From: Alphaproteobacteria bacterium UBA6062
Lineage (GTDB): Bacteria > Pseudomonadota > Alphaproteobacteria > Sneathiellales > Sneathiellaceae
Reading direction: 5' to 3'
NCBI GenBank assembly: GCA_002428885.1
Contig: DIYE01000047.1
Location: forward strand, 1-27,863
Length of the DNA: 27,863 bases
Shown here: positions 1 through 7,742 of the stretch, in pieces
Position numbering within the stretch: position 1 is the first letter of the stretch
Layout: every line of letters begins with the position of its first letter
Notes under the pieces: model-generated
What the model saw: only the letters and a program-made list of their open reading frames with translations
The model's database searches: none
What the model was told of the DNA's origin: nothing
Made by a program: the position numbers and the translations under genes

Positions 1-600
1 AAGACCGTAATTCATACAGGCGCGGGCAAAACCTTTGATGGATTCATCCAGGTTATACATGCCCATGGCAACACCGGAAGTCGGGAAATCAAAGATTTCG
101 AATTCCTGTTCCTCACCACCGTCAGCCGGAGTGTATTTCATGGTCAGCTTGCCAGGGCCCGGGATCAGCAGATCTGTCGCACGGTACTGGTCACCAAAAG
201 CGTGGCGGCCGATAACAATCGGATCAGTCCAGCCAGGTACAAGACGCGGAACATTGTTACAGATAATCGGCTCGCGGAAAACGGTGCCGCCCAGGATATT
301 CCGGATGGTTCCGTTCGGCGAGCGGTACATTTCTTTCAGGTTGAACTCTTCAACCCGCTGCTCGTCCGGCGTAATAGTGGCACATTTAACGCCGACACCG
401 TATTTCTTGATGGCTTCAGCGGCATCAACCGTGATCTGGTCATTGGTAGCATCACGGGATTCCATACCAAGATCGTAATATTTCAGATCGATATCCAGAT
501 AGGGAAGGATGAGTTTGTTCTTGATGAATTCCCAGATGATCCGGGTCATTTCGTCTCCGTCCAGTTCAACAACCGGATTAGCGACTTGAATCTTTGCCAT
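1..600 (-). CDS. icd: NADP-dependent isocitrate dehydrogenase, N-terminal half (cut by window edge)
   Basis: Cytosolic TCA-cycle enzyme that oxidatively decarboxylates isocitrate to 2-oxoglutarate and makes NADPH. The 200 visible codons start MAKIQVANPVVELDGDEMTR, the typical opening of the homodimeric, eukaryote-like isocitrate dehydrogenase subfamily, which is usually about 405 residues. The substrate-binding stretch SPNGTIRNILGGTVFREPI (about residues 95-113) and GRHAFGDQYRATD are both present. An AAGGA ribosome-binding site lies seven bases before the ATG at 598-600. The C-terminal half lies to the left of the window. The gene follows the LOG-family gene on the same strand across a 100-bp gap that probably carries its promoter. 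I see no damage in the visible part. Confidence 0.97.
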   Translation of the reverse strand, partial: MAKIQVANPVVELDGDEMTRIIWEFIKNKLILPYLDIDLKYYDLGMESRDATNDQITVDAAEAIKKYGVGVKCATITPDEQRVEEFNLKEMYRSPNGTIRNILGGTVFREPIICNNVPRLVPGWTDPIVIGRHAFGDQYRATDLLIPGPGKLTMKYTPADGGEEQEFEIFDFPTSGVAMGMYNLDESIKGFARACMNYGL

Positions 601-700
601 GTCTAGATCCTTCTTGGCCTGATAAATTTCGTATCACGCGCGCAAAATAGCACTGCCTGCGCCGGGCGCAAGTTACGGATAGCAAAAAAACCGAATTTTC

Positions 701-1285
701 TTACATTTTCGAGATATCAGGCTGTATTTCTGCATCAGGTGAGCGTTGCAATGCGGGCAGGATCTCTTCCAGACCTTCAACAACCTCAAAATAGGTGAAG
801 ACATCCCGTTCGACGAATCCCTGGGTGATCATATGCTCCATCAGATCGATAAAGGGTTGCCAGTATCCTTTATAGTTCACCAGAATGATGGGCTTATCAT
901 GGAGACGCAACTGACGCCAGGTGATCATTTCAAAGGTTTCGTCCAGGGTGCCGATACCGCCCGGCAGGACGACAAAGGCATCAGACTTCTCGAACATCAT
1001 CTGCTTTCTGGTATGCATACTGTCAACCACATGCAATTCCGTCAAATTCTCGTGACTGACTTCAATATCATGTAGATGCCCGGGGATAATCCCTATAACC
1101 TCTCCTCCGGCTTCCAGAGTTGCGTCTGCTGTAATACCCATCAGACCTACATGCCCGCCGCCATATACCAGTCGGATATTGTTTTCTCCGAGCTGATGGC
1201 CGAGTGCTTTTGCAGCCTCGCTGAAAGCCATATCGGCAGGCATTCTGGAACCACAGTATACACAGAGGGAAGAGATCTTTGTCAT
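701..1285 (-). CDS. LOG-family protein (TIGR00730; cytokinin riboside 5'-monophosphate phosphoribohydrolase-like)
   Basis: Rossmann-fold protein of 194 residues, normal length for the LOG family, whose characterised members cleave ribose 5-phosphate from nucleoside monophosphates. The opening MTKISSLCVYCGSR, the glycine-rich YGGGHVGLMG (residues 41-50), MHTRK (90-94) and the signature PGGIGTLDE (108-116) are all present. The frame stays open upstream to 1414, but family alignment places the start at 1285; the longer form would cover the signal peptide of the divergent gene. The start codon overlaps that gene's ATG by two bases (CATG read on both strands). No strong ribosome-binding site is visible. 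The true nucleotide substrate is unknown; the family was long misannotated as lysine decarboxylase. Confidence 0.93.
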   Translation of the reverse strand: MTKISSLCVYCGSRMPADMAFSEAAKALGHQLGENNIRLVYGGGHVGLMGITADATLEAGGEVIGIIPGHLHDIEVSHENLTELHVVDSMHTRKQMMFEKSDAFVVLPGGIGTLDETFEMITWRQLRLHDKPIILVNYKGYWQPFIDLMEHMITQGFVERDVFTYFEVVEGLEEILPALQRSPDAEIQPDISKM

Positions 1286-1682
1286 GAAGGTATCCACCAG
1301 GAGTAAAAGACGTATAGGGATAATCCCAACTCTCTCTATTTGCGTCGCAATGCTGCTATCGTCAAGCCCTGTTTTGGCAGGTGAAGCAGATGTCTTAGAT
1401 GTAAAAATCACCAAAACAGATGCGGATATGTATCGCTTCTCCGTTACGGTGCAGCATGAGGATGAAGGTTGGGATCATTATGCAGACCGATGGGATGTCC
1501 TTGACGAGAAGGGCAATATTCTGGGAACCCGTGTCCTGATGCATCCGCACGAAAACGAGCAGCCCTTCACCCGTTCCATGAAACTTTCTGTTCCCATGCA
1601 TGTTAAGAAGGTGACCATTCGGGCGCGCGACAAGAAGCACGGATATGGGGGCAAGGAATTAACGGTTGATCTGCCCAATTGA
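1284..1682 (+). CDS. Small secreted protein of unknown function, first gene of a cytochrome cluster
   Basis: This 132-residue protein has a clear signal peptide: a basic start (MKVSTRSKRR), a hydrophobic core (about residues 12-30) and a likely cleavage after VLA, before GEADVLDVKI. The mature part of about 100 residues alternates hydrophobic and polar residues as in a small beta-sandwich, and contains a His-rich stretch HPHENEQPFTR and RARDKKHGYGGK. I recall similar unnamed proteins in other proteobacteria but cannot name a family. It is followed by cytochrome c' (80-bp gap) and a diheme cytochrome c on the same strand, so a role at a periplasmic redox site is plausible. The start overlaps the divergent LOG start; an AGGAG at 1299-1303 has no usual start codon after it, so 1284 is kept. 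Confidence 0.8.
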   Translation: MKVSTRSKRRIGIIPTLSICVAMLLSSSPVLAGEADVLDVKITKTDADMYRFSVTVQHEDEGWDHYADRWDVLDEKGNILGTRVLMHPHENEQPFTRSMKLSVPMHVKKVTIRARDKKHGYGGKELTVDLPN

Positions 1683-1762
1683 GGTCTGATCATCTGAACG
1701 ATCCGGATTGAGTGCGAAGTACCTAAAAACAAGTCTGAGCTAGACCAATAGGGAAAAGGAAA

Positions 1763-2233
1763 ATGAAATCCACAATGTTGAAGGCTGCCATTCTTGGCGG
1801 CATAACGGCTTTTGTTCTGATCGGAAACAGTATCGCCCATTCTGAATCAACAGGTATTCCGGAAGCCGACAGTCGTATCGCCAAGATGAAGCAGTTGGGC
1901 GGTCACATGAAGGCCATTGCAGCCTTTGCCAAGGGAGAGACGGCTTACAGCCGTGAGCTTAACGAAAAAGCTGCTGTTATAAATGCAATAGCCAAAGAAA
2001 TGCTGGCGTTGTTCCCGGAAGGGTCCGGTGGTCAGAAAACCCGATCTAAACCAGACATCTGGGTTAAGAAAGCCGAGTTTGAAAAGGTCACGCGGGATTT
2101 CCAGGTGGCTGCTGCCGGATTGGTTAAAGCGGTTTCAACGGGTGAGCAGGCGACGATCGGCGCAGCGCTTGGCGCAACAGGAAAGACATGCGGAGGGTGC
2201 CATAAACCTTTCCGGTCCCCTAAAGATCACTGA
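1763..2233 (+). CDS. Cytochrome c' (class II c-type cytochrome)
   Basis: Periplasmic four-helix-bundle heme protein of 156 residues. An N-terminal signal peptide (hydrophobic residues 7-25, likely cleavage after SIAHS or nearby) is followed by RIAKMKQLGGHMKAI (38-52), the helix-1 pattern of class II cytochromes. The single heme-binding motif CGGCH (143-147) lies near the C-terminus, as expected. Family members bind a high-spin heme and are linked to nitric oxide binding or electron transfer; which applies here cannot be told. A purine-rich ribosome-binding site (GGGAAAAGGAAA) precedes the ATG. The next cytochrome gene starts 14 bp after the stop, so the two are almost certainly co-transcribed. 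Confidence 0.95.
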   Translation: MKSTMLKAAILGGITAFVLIGNSIAHSESTGIPEADSRIAKMKQLGGHMKAIAAFAKGETAYSRELNEKAAVINAIAKEMLALFPEGSGGQKTRSKPDIWVKKAEFEKVTRDFQVAAAGLVKAVSTGEQATIGAALGATGKTCGGCHKPFRSPKDH

Positions 2234-2247
2234 TCTGGGGTGAGATC

Positions 2248-3120
2248 GTGAAAGGATGGCGCTTCACGATAGTTGTGTATCTCATCGGGGGATACGCGGT
2301 CGTCAGTCTTCCGACTATGGCTGATCCGGTTGAAGAGGGGGCATATCTGACGGCTGCAGCAGGATGCAAGGCTTGTCACACCTTAAAAGGTGGTATTGCA
2401 TTTGCGGGTGGTCGGCCTCTCAAGACCCCTTTTGGTATCTTTTATAGCCCTAATATCACACCGGATGTGCAAACAGGTATTGGTGGCTGGACAGGAGATG
2501 AGTTTTTAGCCGCTCTCAAGCGCGGAATATCCCCTCAAGGAGAGCATTATTTTCCGGCTTTCCCGTATACCAGCTATACCGGAATAACCGATAAGGACGG
2601 CCTGAAAATATTTGCTTACCTGAAAAGCCTTCCACCAGTTCAACAGGATAATAAAGATCATGATGTGGGAGCGCCTTTCTCCTGGCGGTGGCTGCAATGG
2701 GGATGGAAACTTCTATATTTTGCAGAAGGACAGGGCCCCCTTACATCAGAGGGAACTGACAGAGGACAGTATCTGGTGGACGCCCTTGGCCATTGCGGCG
2801 AATGCCATACCCCTAGGAACGCTTTCGGAGGTCCTGAAAAAGAAAGGTATCTGGCCGGGTCCGCGGATGGCGGTGAAGGCGAGCTGGTATCCAATATTAC
2901 ACCAGATGTTGAGACCGGTATCGGCGACTGGTCGAAATCCGACCTGGCCGATTTTCTAAAAACGGCAATGAAGCCAGATTTCGATAATGTGCAGGGCAGT
3001 ATGGAAGAGGTGATTGAGCATGGCACATCCAGGCTCAGCAAAGAAGACAGGGAAGCGATGGCCGATTATCTTCTATCTATTGCGCCTATTTACCATCAGG
3101 TAAGCCGCGGGAAAAAATAA
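2248..3120 (+). CDS. Diheme c-type cytochrome
   Basis: Exported cytochrome of 290 residues with two class I cytochrome c domains. It starts with GTG after a GGGGTGAG ribosome-binding site. The signal peptide or anchor covers about residues 6-25. Heme motifs are CKACH (40-44) and CGECH (183-187), and each domain contains a matching loop (TPDVQTGIGGW and TPDVETGIGDW), showing internal duplication. In domain 1 the stretch where related alcohol-dehydrogenase cytochromes have MPY reads FPYTSY, so the axial ligand of that heme needs structural assignment; M252 in domain 2 is a candidate ligand. The family serves periplasmic dehydrogenases or electron transfer to oxidases. It presumably works with the preceding cytochrome c', but no dehydrogenase partner is encoded nearby. 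Confidence 0.93.
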   Translation: MKGWRFTIVVYLIGGYAVVSLPTMADPVEEGAYLTAAAGCKACHTLKGGIAFAGGRPLKTPFGIFYSPNITPDVQTGIGGWTGDEFLAALKRGISPQGEHYFPAFPYTSYTGITDKDGLKIFAYLKSLPPVQQDNKDHDVGAPFSWRWLQWGWKLLYFAEGQGPLTSEGTDRGQYLVDALGHCGECHTPRNAFGGPEKERYLAGSADGGEGELVSNITPDVETGIGDWSKSDLADFLKTAMKPDFDNVQGSMEEVIEHGTSRLSKEDREAMADYLLSIAPIYHQVSRGKK

Positions 3121-3150
3121 CGCTCAATGAATGTTATTGAGGACTTGCCC

Positions 3151-4410
3151 CTAGCGGTACCAAAGCGTGGTGCCCGGCGTGAAGGTAACGATCATCAGCG
3201 TGACAAACATAGCCAGAATGAACCACTTGCAATAGCCCATAACCTCTTCAATCTTCAGACCTGTGGTTGAGCAGACCGTTAGCAGGACTGAAGCGACAGG
3301 CGGGGTTTGCTGTCCAATCCCAAGATTCAGGCAGACGATCACTCCAAAATGGACCGGGTCGATACCGATTTGTTGTGCAACAGGCATCAGCATTGGAACT
3401 ACAACGACAATGGCTGCCGAGGCGTGCAGAAACATACCAAGAAATAGCAGAAAAATGTTGATCAGCAACGTGAGCATGATCGGATCATCGGTCAGACTTG
3501 TAAGAGCCCCGGCGATCTTTTGAGGAATTTGTTCATTGGCCAGAAATTGCCCGAGGACGGCTGAGCCGGCGATGATCATCATAACCACAGATGTTTGTCG
3601 CACAGCCGTTACCAGTAAACCTCCCAACTGGGTCGAAGACAGATCACGCCGCAACACGACTCCAAAGAGTAAAGCCGCCAGTGTACCGACAGCGGCAGCT
3701 TCTGTTGGGGTTACAAGGCCGGCAATCAAGCCGCCTACGACAATAACGGGGATCATCAAGGGGACAGCAGCCCCTAAAAAGGCGTTACCAAGGCGAGGCA
3801 ATTCAAAATGAGTGTCGACCGGGTGTCCCTCTCGGCGGGCGAATATATAACTGGTCACCATATAGGCTGCACCAAGGATAATGCCCGGAATAATACCAGC
3901 CAAAAACAGTTCTTTGATTGAGGTATTGGTTGTTACACCATACAGGACCATTGGAATAGACGGTGGTATGATGATTCCCAGGGTTGCGCTGGTCGCCGTG
4001 ATAGCAGCGGCAAATGTGCGCGGATACCCCTGCTTTTCCATATTGGGAACAAATATCTTACTCATTACGGCGGCATCCGCTACGGCAGAGCCGCTCATTT
4101 CGGCCATAAACATGGAGGTTACGACATTAACATGGCTGAGGCCGCCTCGGATCCAGCCAACCATTGCAGAGGCCAGGTTGATGATGCGCTCCGAAATGGA
4201 GGTCGCGCCCATTAATTCACCCATAAGGATGAAAAACGGTATCGCCAACAACACTACAGAATTTGTACCGGAATACATTTGTATGGGTACCATGATCAGA
4301 TCAATACCCTGAATGGCCATAGCAATCGCCGCTGTAACCATAAGAGCAAACCCAATGGGAAAGCCCATGATTATGAGAGCAAATAGAAGGATGATAACAG
4401 TCCAGGCCAT
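3151..4410 (-). CDS. dctM: TRAP transporter large permease subunit (DctM family)
   Basis: Inner-membrane subunit of a tripartite ATP-independent periplasmic transporter, 419 residues, normal for DctM. The open frame extends to 4506, but the protein naturally begins MAWTVIILLFALIIMGFPIG at 4410, whose ATG overlaps the dctQ stop (TAATG). It is hydrophobic throughout, with roughly a dozen membrane segments, and has DctM-typical stretches GSAVADAAVMSK and IIIPPSIPMVLYG. The protein catalyses sodium- or proton-coupled uptake of an organic acid handed over by the DctP-like binding protein. It is the last gene of gntR-dctP-dctQ-dctM and converges on the cytochrome cluster with only 30 bp between the stop codons. 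Confidence 0.96.
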   Translation of the reverse strand: MAWTVIILLFALIIMGFPIGFALMVTAAIAMAIQGIDLIMVPIQMYSGTNSVVLLAIPFFILMGELMGATSISERIINLASAMVGWIRGGLSHVNVVTSMFMAEMSGSAVADAAVMSKIFVPNMEKQGYPRTFAAAITATSATLGIIIPPSIPMVLYGVTTNTSIKELFLAGIIPGIILGAAYMVTSYIFARREGHPVDTHFELPRLGNAFLGAAVPLMIPVIVVGGLIAGLVTPTEAAAVGTLAALLFGVVLRRDLSSTQLGGLLVTAVRQTSVVMMIIAGSAVLGQFLANEQIPQKIAGALTSLTDDPIMLTLLINIFLLFLGMFLHASAAIVVVVPMLMPVAQQIGIDPVHFGVIVCLNLGIGQQTPPVASVLLTVCSTTGLKIEEVMGYCKWFILAMFVTLMIVTFTPGTTLWYR

Positions 4411-4961
4411 TATAAGCTCCGCGCTGTGTGCCAGCGTTTTACAATATCCAAAATGAGAGCCATGATAAGCAATATGGCCGCGAGCGGCATGATGCTCATA
4501 AACCACCCTTGAGCAATTTCGGCTGTCTCAATCTCAGTTTCTCCATCGACTTTGATCATTCTCAGAGACTGAACCAGAAGCAGGATGAGAAAAGTCAGGA
4601 TAGCACCGTCTTTAAAAAGGATAGCTGTCCGCCGGAAAAATGGCGGCATTTTTTCCACCACCAGGTCGAATGCTATATGGCCGCCTTGGCGATAGGCCAA
4701 ATAAGCGCCTAAAAAGGCAATCCATACCAATAACAGGCCTGGAATTTCGTCAGCCGTGGCACTAATGGGGGAAAGGACACCATCCGTAAGGACAAAGACA
4801 GAATTGAGGAGATGCGAGCTTTCTCCTGCTTCCCTCAACCAGCCGAGAACAACGTAACGGTTGAACACATTCATGAGGATCATCAGAGCCGAGGCCGCCA
4901 ACGCTATGGCGGCAACGACCCCGATGCATCTGTCCAGGATACGGATGATGCTATTGATCAT
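4410..4961 (-). CDS. dctQ: TRAP transporter small permease subunit (DctQ family)
   Basis: Membrane protein of 183 residues with four evident hydrophobic segments (about 13-35, 72-92, 114-132 and 152-174), the usual topology of DctQ, which scaffolds the large permease. Typical family features are FNRYVVLGW early on and AYLAYRQGGHIAFDLVVEKMP in the middle. The loop between the first two helices (about residues 44-70) seems somewhat long. The start is translationally coupled to dctP by an ATGA overlap, and the stop to dctM by TAATG, so the three transporter genes form one message. Family assignment is firm; the substrate cannot be read from this subunit. Confidence 0.94.
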   Translation of the reverse strand: MINSIIRILDRCIGVVAAIALAASALMILMNVFNRYVVLGWLREAGESSHLLNSVFVLTDGVLSPISATADEIPGLLLVWIAFLGAYLAYRQGGHIAFDLVVEKMPPFFRRTAILFKDGAILTFLILLLVQSLRMIKVDGETEIETAEIAQGWFMSIMPLAAILLIMALILDIVKRWHTARSL

Positions 4962-5929
4962 CGGGCGTCTTTCACCAGCTTAAGCCAGTCTTCACCCTGG
5001 CTTTTGACATATTCGTCATAGCTGGCTTGTGTAGCAGCCTGAAAAGCCTGTAAATCAACTGTGTTGATGGAAACATGTTGCTTCATTTCAGAAAAATACT
5101 TAGCTTCCAGCGCTTTTGCGCCTTCATAGGCCTGATCTGTAATCGCTTGACCGACCTCGATAAATACTTGCTGTTGCTTGGCGTCCAAAGATTTCCAAAA
5201 CGTACCGGAAGCAACCAGGAAGCTGGGTGTGTAGACGTGACCGGTTTGACTGAGATGTTTCGCCACTTCAAACTGTTTTTGTTCGTAGAAGCCATAGGTG
5301 GCGGCTTCGACACCGTCGACAACACCGGTCTGAAGGGCCGTGAAGGTTTCTTTCCAGGAAACTTTTTGCGGTGTGGCTCCCATTTTCTGGAACACGCCCT
5401 GACGGAATTTACCACCTGAAATACGGACCTTCAATCCCTTTAGATCTTGTGGCACATGGATCGCACGAGCTTTGTTCAAGACATGACGAAATCCATTTTC
5501 ATAAATCCCGACGACTTTGATACCGGCCTTGGATTCAATCCGTTCACGCACCTGTTGTCCCAATATGCTGCCCATGGCTCGACGAACATGTTCGCGGTCG
5601 GAAAACAGCCAAGGCAGATCAAACAGTCCGAGTTTCTTATCTAACTTCATGATACCGGAAGCGACATTGATCATTTCCAGGGAGCCGGCTTTCACATTAG
5701 TGATCAGGGCTTTTTCTTTACCCAATTGTCCACCGGGATAAAGCGTGAATTTAAATTGCCCCGGTAAACGCTTTTCGATTTCAGCAGCAAACATTTCCGA
5801 TTGTTGGTGCAGAGGGGACAAGGAGGAAACATGGCTTGCGATGCGTACTTCGCGCGGTGCGGCCTCGACTGAATGGGATACAAAGGCTGTAACGGCAAGG
5901 GCCGACAGAGCTAGAGTACGTATGAACAT
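4958..5929 (-). CDS. dctP: TRAP transporter substrate-binding protein (DctP family)
   Basis: Periplasmic solute receptor of the TRAP system, 323 residues from the chosen start. The frame has an earlier ATG at 5953, directly after the gntR stop, but AGGAG seven bases before the ATG at 5929 favours the shorter form, which starts directly with a signal peptide (MFIRTLALSALAVTAFVSHS, cleavage near VEA-APREV). The mature protein shows the DctP pattern: LYPGGQLGKEKALITNVKAG, DLPWLFSD, and GLKVRISGG, whose Arg is the usual carboxylate-binding residue. The ligand is therefore probably an organic acid. With the divergent hydrolase in mind, an aromatic-derived dicarboxylate or sugar-acid lactone is a reasonable guess, not shown. 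Confidence 0.95.
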   Translation of the reverse strand: MFIRTLALSALAVTAFVSHSVEAAPREVRIASHVSSLSPLHQQSEMFAAEIEKRLPGQFKFTLYPGGQLGKEKALITNVKAGSLEMINVASGIMKLDKKLGLFDLPWLFSDREHVRRAMGSILGQQVRERIESKAGIKVVGIYENGFRHVLNKARAIHVPQDLKGLKVRISGGKFRQGVFQKMGATPQKVSWKETFTALQTGVVDGVEAATYGFYEQKQFEVAKHLSQTGHVYTPSFLVASGTFWKSLDAKQQQVFIEVGQAITDQAYEGAKALEAKYFSEMKQHVSINTVDLQAFQAATQASYDEYVKSQGEDWLKLVKDAR

Positions 5930-5953
5930 GGAAAAGCTCCTCTTCTGAGACAT

Positions 5954-6700
5954 TTAATTTATTTCGATGTGATACTGGAAACGATCCGCGCGACCTCGTG
6001 AACGCCGCCATTCGATTGGCTTGTTATCAAAACCAACGGCGAGGCGATCAATGACGATTAACGGGTCGCCCTTGTTAAGATCCAAAAGCCGGGCATGCAT
6101 ATCGTCGGCGGTATCGACAGTCAGAGACTCTTTTGCACGGGCGACGACTTGATCAAAATGGGTGTCGTAGATGGGATACAGAAGGGGGCCTATTTCTGCG
6201 TCCTCCATATCCATCAGGGAATGAAAACGGCTTTCATCTAACCAGATTTCTTCACCCATGACCGGCACACCATCCATCAGGCGCAAACGCGAAATAGAGA
6301 TGACAAGGCTGTCCGGTTCAATCGCCAGAGCCCGTGATACTGCTGAAGGTGCCTTGATGACTTCTCTACGTAAAATCCGGCTTTCCGGAATCAGGCGTTC
6401 ACCATCTGAGGATTGAAAACGAAAGAAGCGAAACAGCGATGTGTCGAAGGTGGGTTTGCGGACAAATGTTCCTGTTCCCTGTCGGCGATCCAGTAGACCG
6501 TCCTCAACCAGTAGACTGACAGCCTGACGCGCTGTGCCGGGGGCGACGTTATACCGCTTGGCCAGCTCTGCCTCAGAAGGCAGTCTATCTCCCGGCCGCC
6601 AAACGCGATCAACAATATCTGATGTCAAAGTCTCTGCTAAACGTTGGTATAGAGGCAGGCGGTTGTCACCCGCCAATTCGATCTCTTTTTTTGCCGTCAC
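5954..6700 (-). CDS. GntR/HutC-family transcriptional regulator with UTRA ligand domain
   Basis: DNA-binding repressor of 248 residues. The open frame runs to 6829, but GTG at 6700 is preceded by AGGAGG with a seven-base spacer, and the protein from there fits the family. The N-terminal winged helix (about residues 15-80) has LPLYQRLAETLTSDI, PGDRLPSEAELAKRYNVAPGTARQAV and the wing GLLDRRQGTGTFV. The C-terminal UTRA domain (about 95-245) senses a small molecule, with typical ISISRLRLMDGVPVMGEE. It is the first gene of the transporter operon and divergent from the amidohydrolase, with a perfect palindrome between them. The likely role is repression of both units until the imported compound or its product binds. 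Confidence 0.94.
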   Translation of the reverse strand: MTAKKEIELAGDNRLPLYQRLAETLTSDIVDRVWRPGDRLPSEAELAKRYNVAPGTARQAVSLLVEDGLLDRRQGTGTFVRKPTFDTSLFRFFRFQSSDGERLIPESRILRREVIKAPSAVSRALAIEPDSLVISISRLRLMDGVPVMGEEIWLDESRFHSLMDMEDAEIGPLLYPIYDTHFDQVVARAKESLTVDTADDMHARLLDLNKGDPLIVIDRLAVGFDNKPIEWRRSRGRADRFQYHIEIN

Positions 6701-6733
6701 GTAAATGCCTCCTTGCTTCACTGTTATTTTTAT

Positions 6734-6749
6734 AGTCTTATATAAGACT
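6734..6749. promoter_or_regulatory. Perfect 16-bp palindrome, probable GntR operator
   Basis: AGTCTTATATAAGACT is identical to its reverse complement. It lies in the 77 bp between the GTG of gntR (6700) and the ATG of the divergent amidohydrolase (6778), where one bound dimer could cover both promoters. GntR/HutC proteins bind short palindromes with GT...AC ends, and this site has GTCTTA/TAAGAC half-sites. Binding is inferred, not shown. I found no second copy in the window. Confidence 0.75.
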
Positions 6750-6777
6750 GAAGGAGTCAAGTAGGAATAAAATTGTG

Positions 6778-7596
6778 ATGACGGAACAGAAAACTGTGAC
6801 GGAAAATCGAATGTTTGATGGGCATGCACATGTGTTCACAACACATTTGCCAATGCTTGACGGGCGGCGTTACACCCCAACACAGGAAGCATATCCTGAA
6901 ACATACTGCGATCTTTTAAAAGAGAATGGTCTAAGCGGAGCCCTATTGGTTCAACCCAGTTTTTTAGGAACAGACAACAGGTATCTGTTGAATGTCTTGC
7001 GGCAGACCCAGTTTCAAGAAAACGACCTTCATATAAGAGGTGTTGTTGTTCTTGATCCTGAAACACCGCGAGAGCCTATGGAGGCTATGAAAGCCGATGG
7101 GATCGTTGGGGTAAGGCTAAATTGCTTTCAGCGCCCTGTCCCTGATTTGACCTCCACACAATGGAATCGCTTTCTCCAGCATGTTGAAGCGCTGAATTGG
7201 CACATTGAATTACATATCGAAGGGCCTCGTTTGGATGCAATACTAAAGCTTCTTTGTCAACGGATCAGCACTGTTGTTGTTGATCATTTCGGACTCCCCA
7301 ACGGTGATCTGTCGCCGGCTTTACTCAACCCTCCACATGACGGTGTTTATGTAAAATGTTCAGCGCCGTACCGGGTTTTCCCGAACCTGTCCGCAGAACA
7401 GGCTGCCCGGAAATGTGAGCCCTATATACAGGCATTAATCGATTTTCACGGTCAAAATCGATTAATTTGGGGGAGTGACTGGCCCTGGACGCAACATAAC
7501 AAAGGGCAGTCTTATGCAGATACCATTTTATGGTGGAAGCGTTGGGTAAGTCATATCAACGAGGCATCATCTTTTGCCGGGCCATTTTGGCTGTAA
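6778..7596 (+). CDS. Amidohydrolase-2 family hydrolase, 2-pyrone-4,6-dicarboxylate hydrolase (LigI)-like
   Basis: TIM-barrel hydrolase of about 272 residues. The entrance motif FDGHAHVF carries the metal-site HxH, VVVDHFGLPN and VKCSAPYR resemble LigI-type lactonases, and GSDWPW supplies the conserved catalytic Asp. This subgroup includes 2-pyrone-4,6-dicarboxylate hydrolase and sugar-acid or sulfomuconolactone hydrolases. A lactone of a carboxylic acid is therefore the likely substrate, presumably delivered by the adjacent TRAP transporter. GTG at 6775 is an alternative start; its spacing to TAGGA (6762-6766) is slightly better. The C-terminus ends ...AGPFWL where relatives usually have a NPxxLYGF-like end, so two or three residues seem lost. 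The divergent arrangement with gntR predicts substrate-induced expression. Confidence 0.88.
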   Translation: MTEQKTVTENRMFDGHAHVFTTHLPMLDGRRYTPTQEAYPETYCDLLKENGLSGALLVQPSFLGTDNRYLLNVLRQTQFQENDLHIRGVVVLDPETPREPMEAMKADGIVGVRLNCFQRPVPDLTSTQWNRFLQHVEALNWHIELHIEGPRLDAILKLLCQRISTVVVDHFGLPNGDLSPALLNPPHDGVYVKCSAPYRVFPNLSAEQAARKCEPYIQALIDFHGQNRLIWGSDWPWTQHNKGQSYADTILWWKRWVSHINEASSFAGPFWL

Positions 7597-7742
7597 AAGG
7601 ATGGGCCGGTTTATTGATCGCCAAATCATCTGTTTCACAAGATCTTGCTATACGGATCGCTGTCTCATAAAGCCCCATATGTTGCGTCTGTGGCGTCAAA
7701 GGTCCATACTGCCCTGATCAAAATAAATTGGGTGAGGTTACT

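Noticed and set aside
658..670. GC-rich hairpin (TGCGC/GCGCA) between the LOG gene and icd
   Set aside because: Short stem with no proper T-tract in the direction of transcription; not called a terminator.
3123..3141. CTCAAT/ATTGAG hairpin between the convergent cytochrome and dctM genes
   Set aside because: Only six weak base pairs and no T-tract; too weak to call.
7560..7605. Possible frameshift truncating the amidohydrolase C-terminus
   Set aside because: The protein ends only two or three residues short of the usual end, and other frames give no continuing conserved motif; treated as natural variation.
7556..7678. 40-residue frame (MGLYETAIRIARSCETDDLA...) overlapping the 3' end of the amidohydrolase on the opposite strand
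   Set aside because: Protein-like composition but no ribosome-binding site, and it overlaps a real gene; could be a gene remnant but is not supportable.
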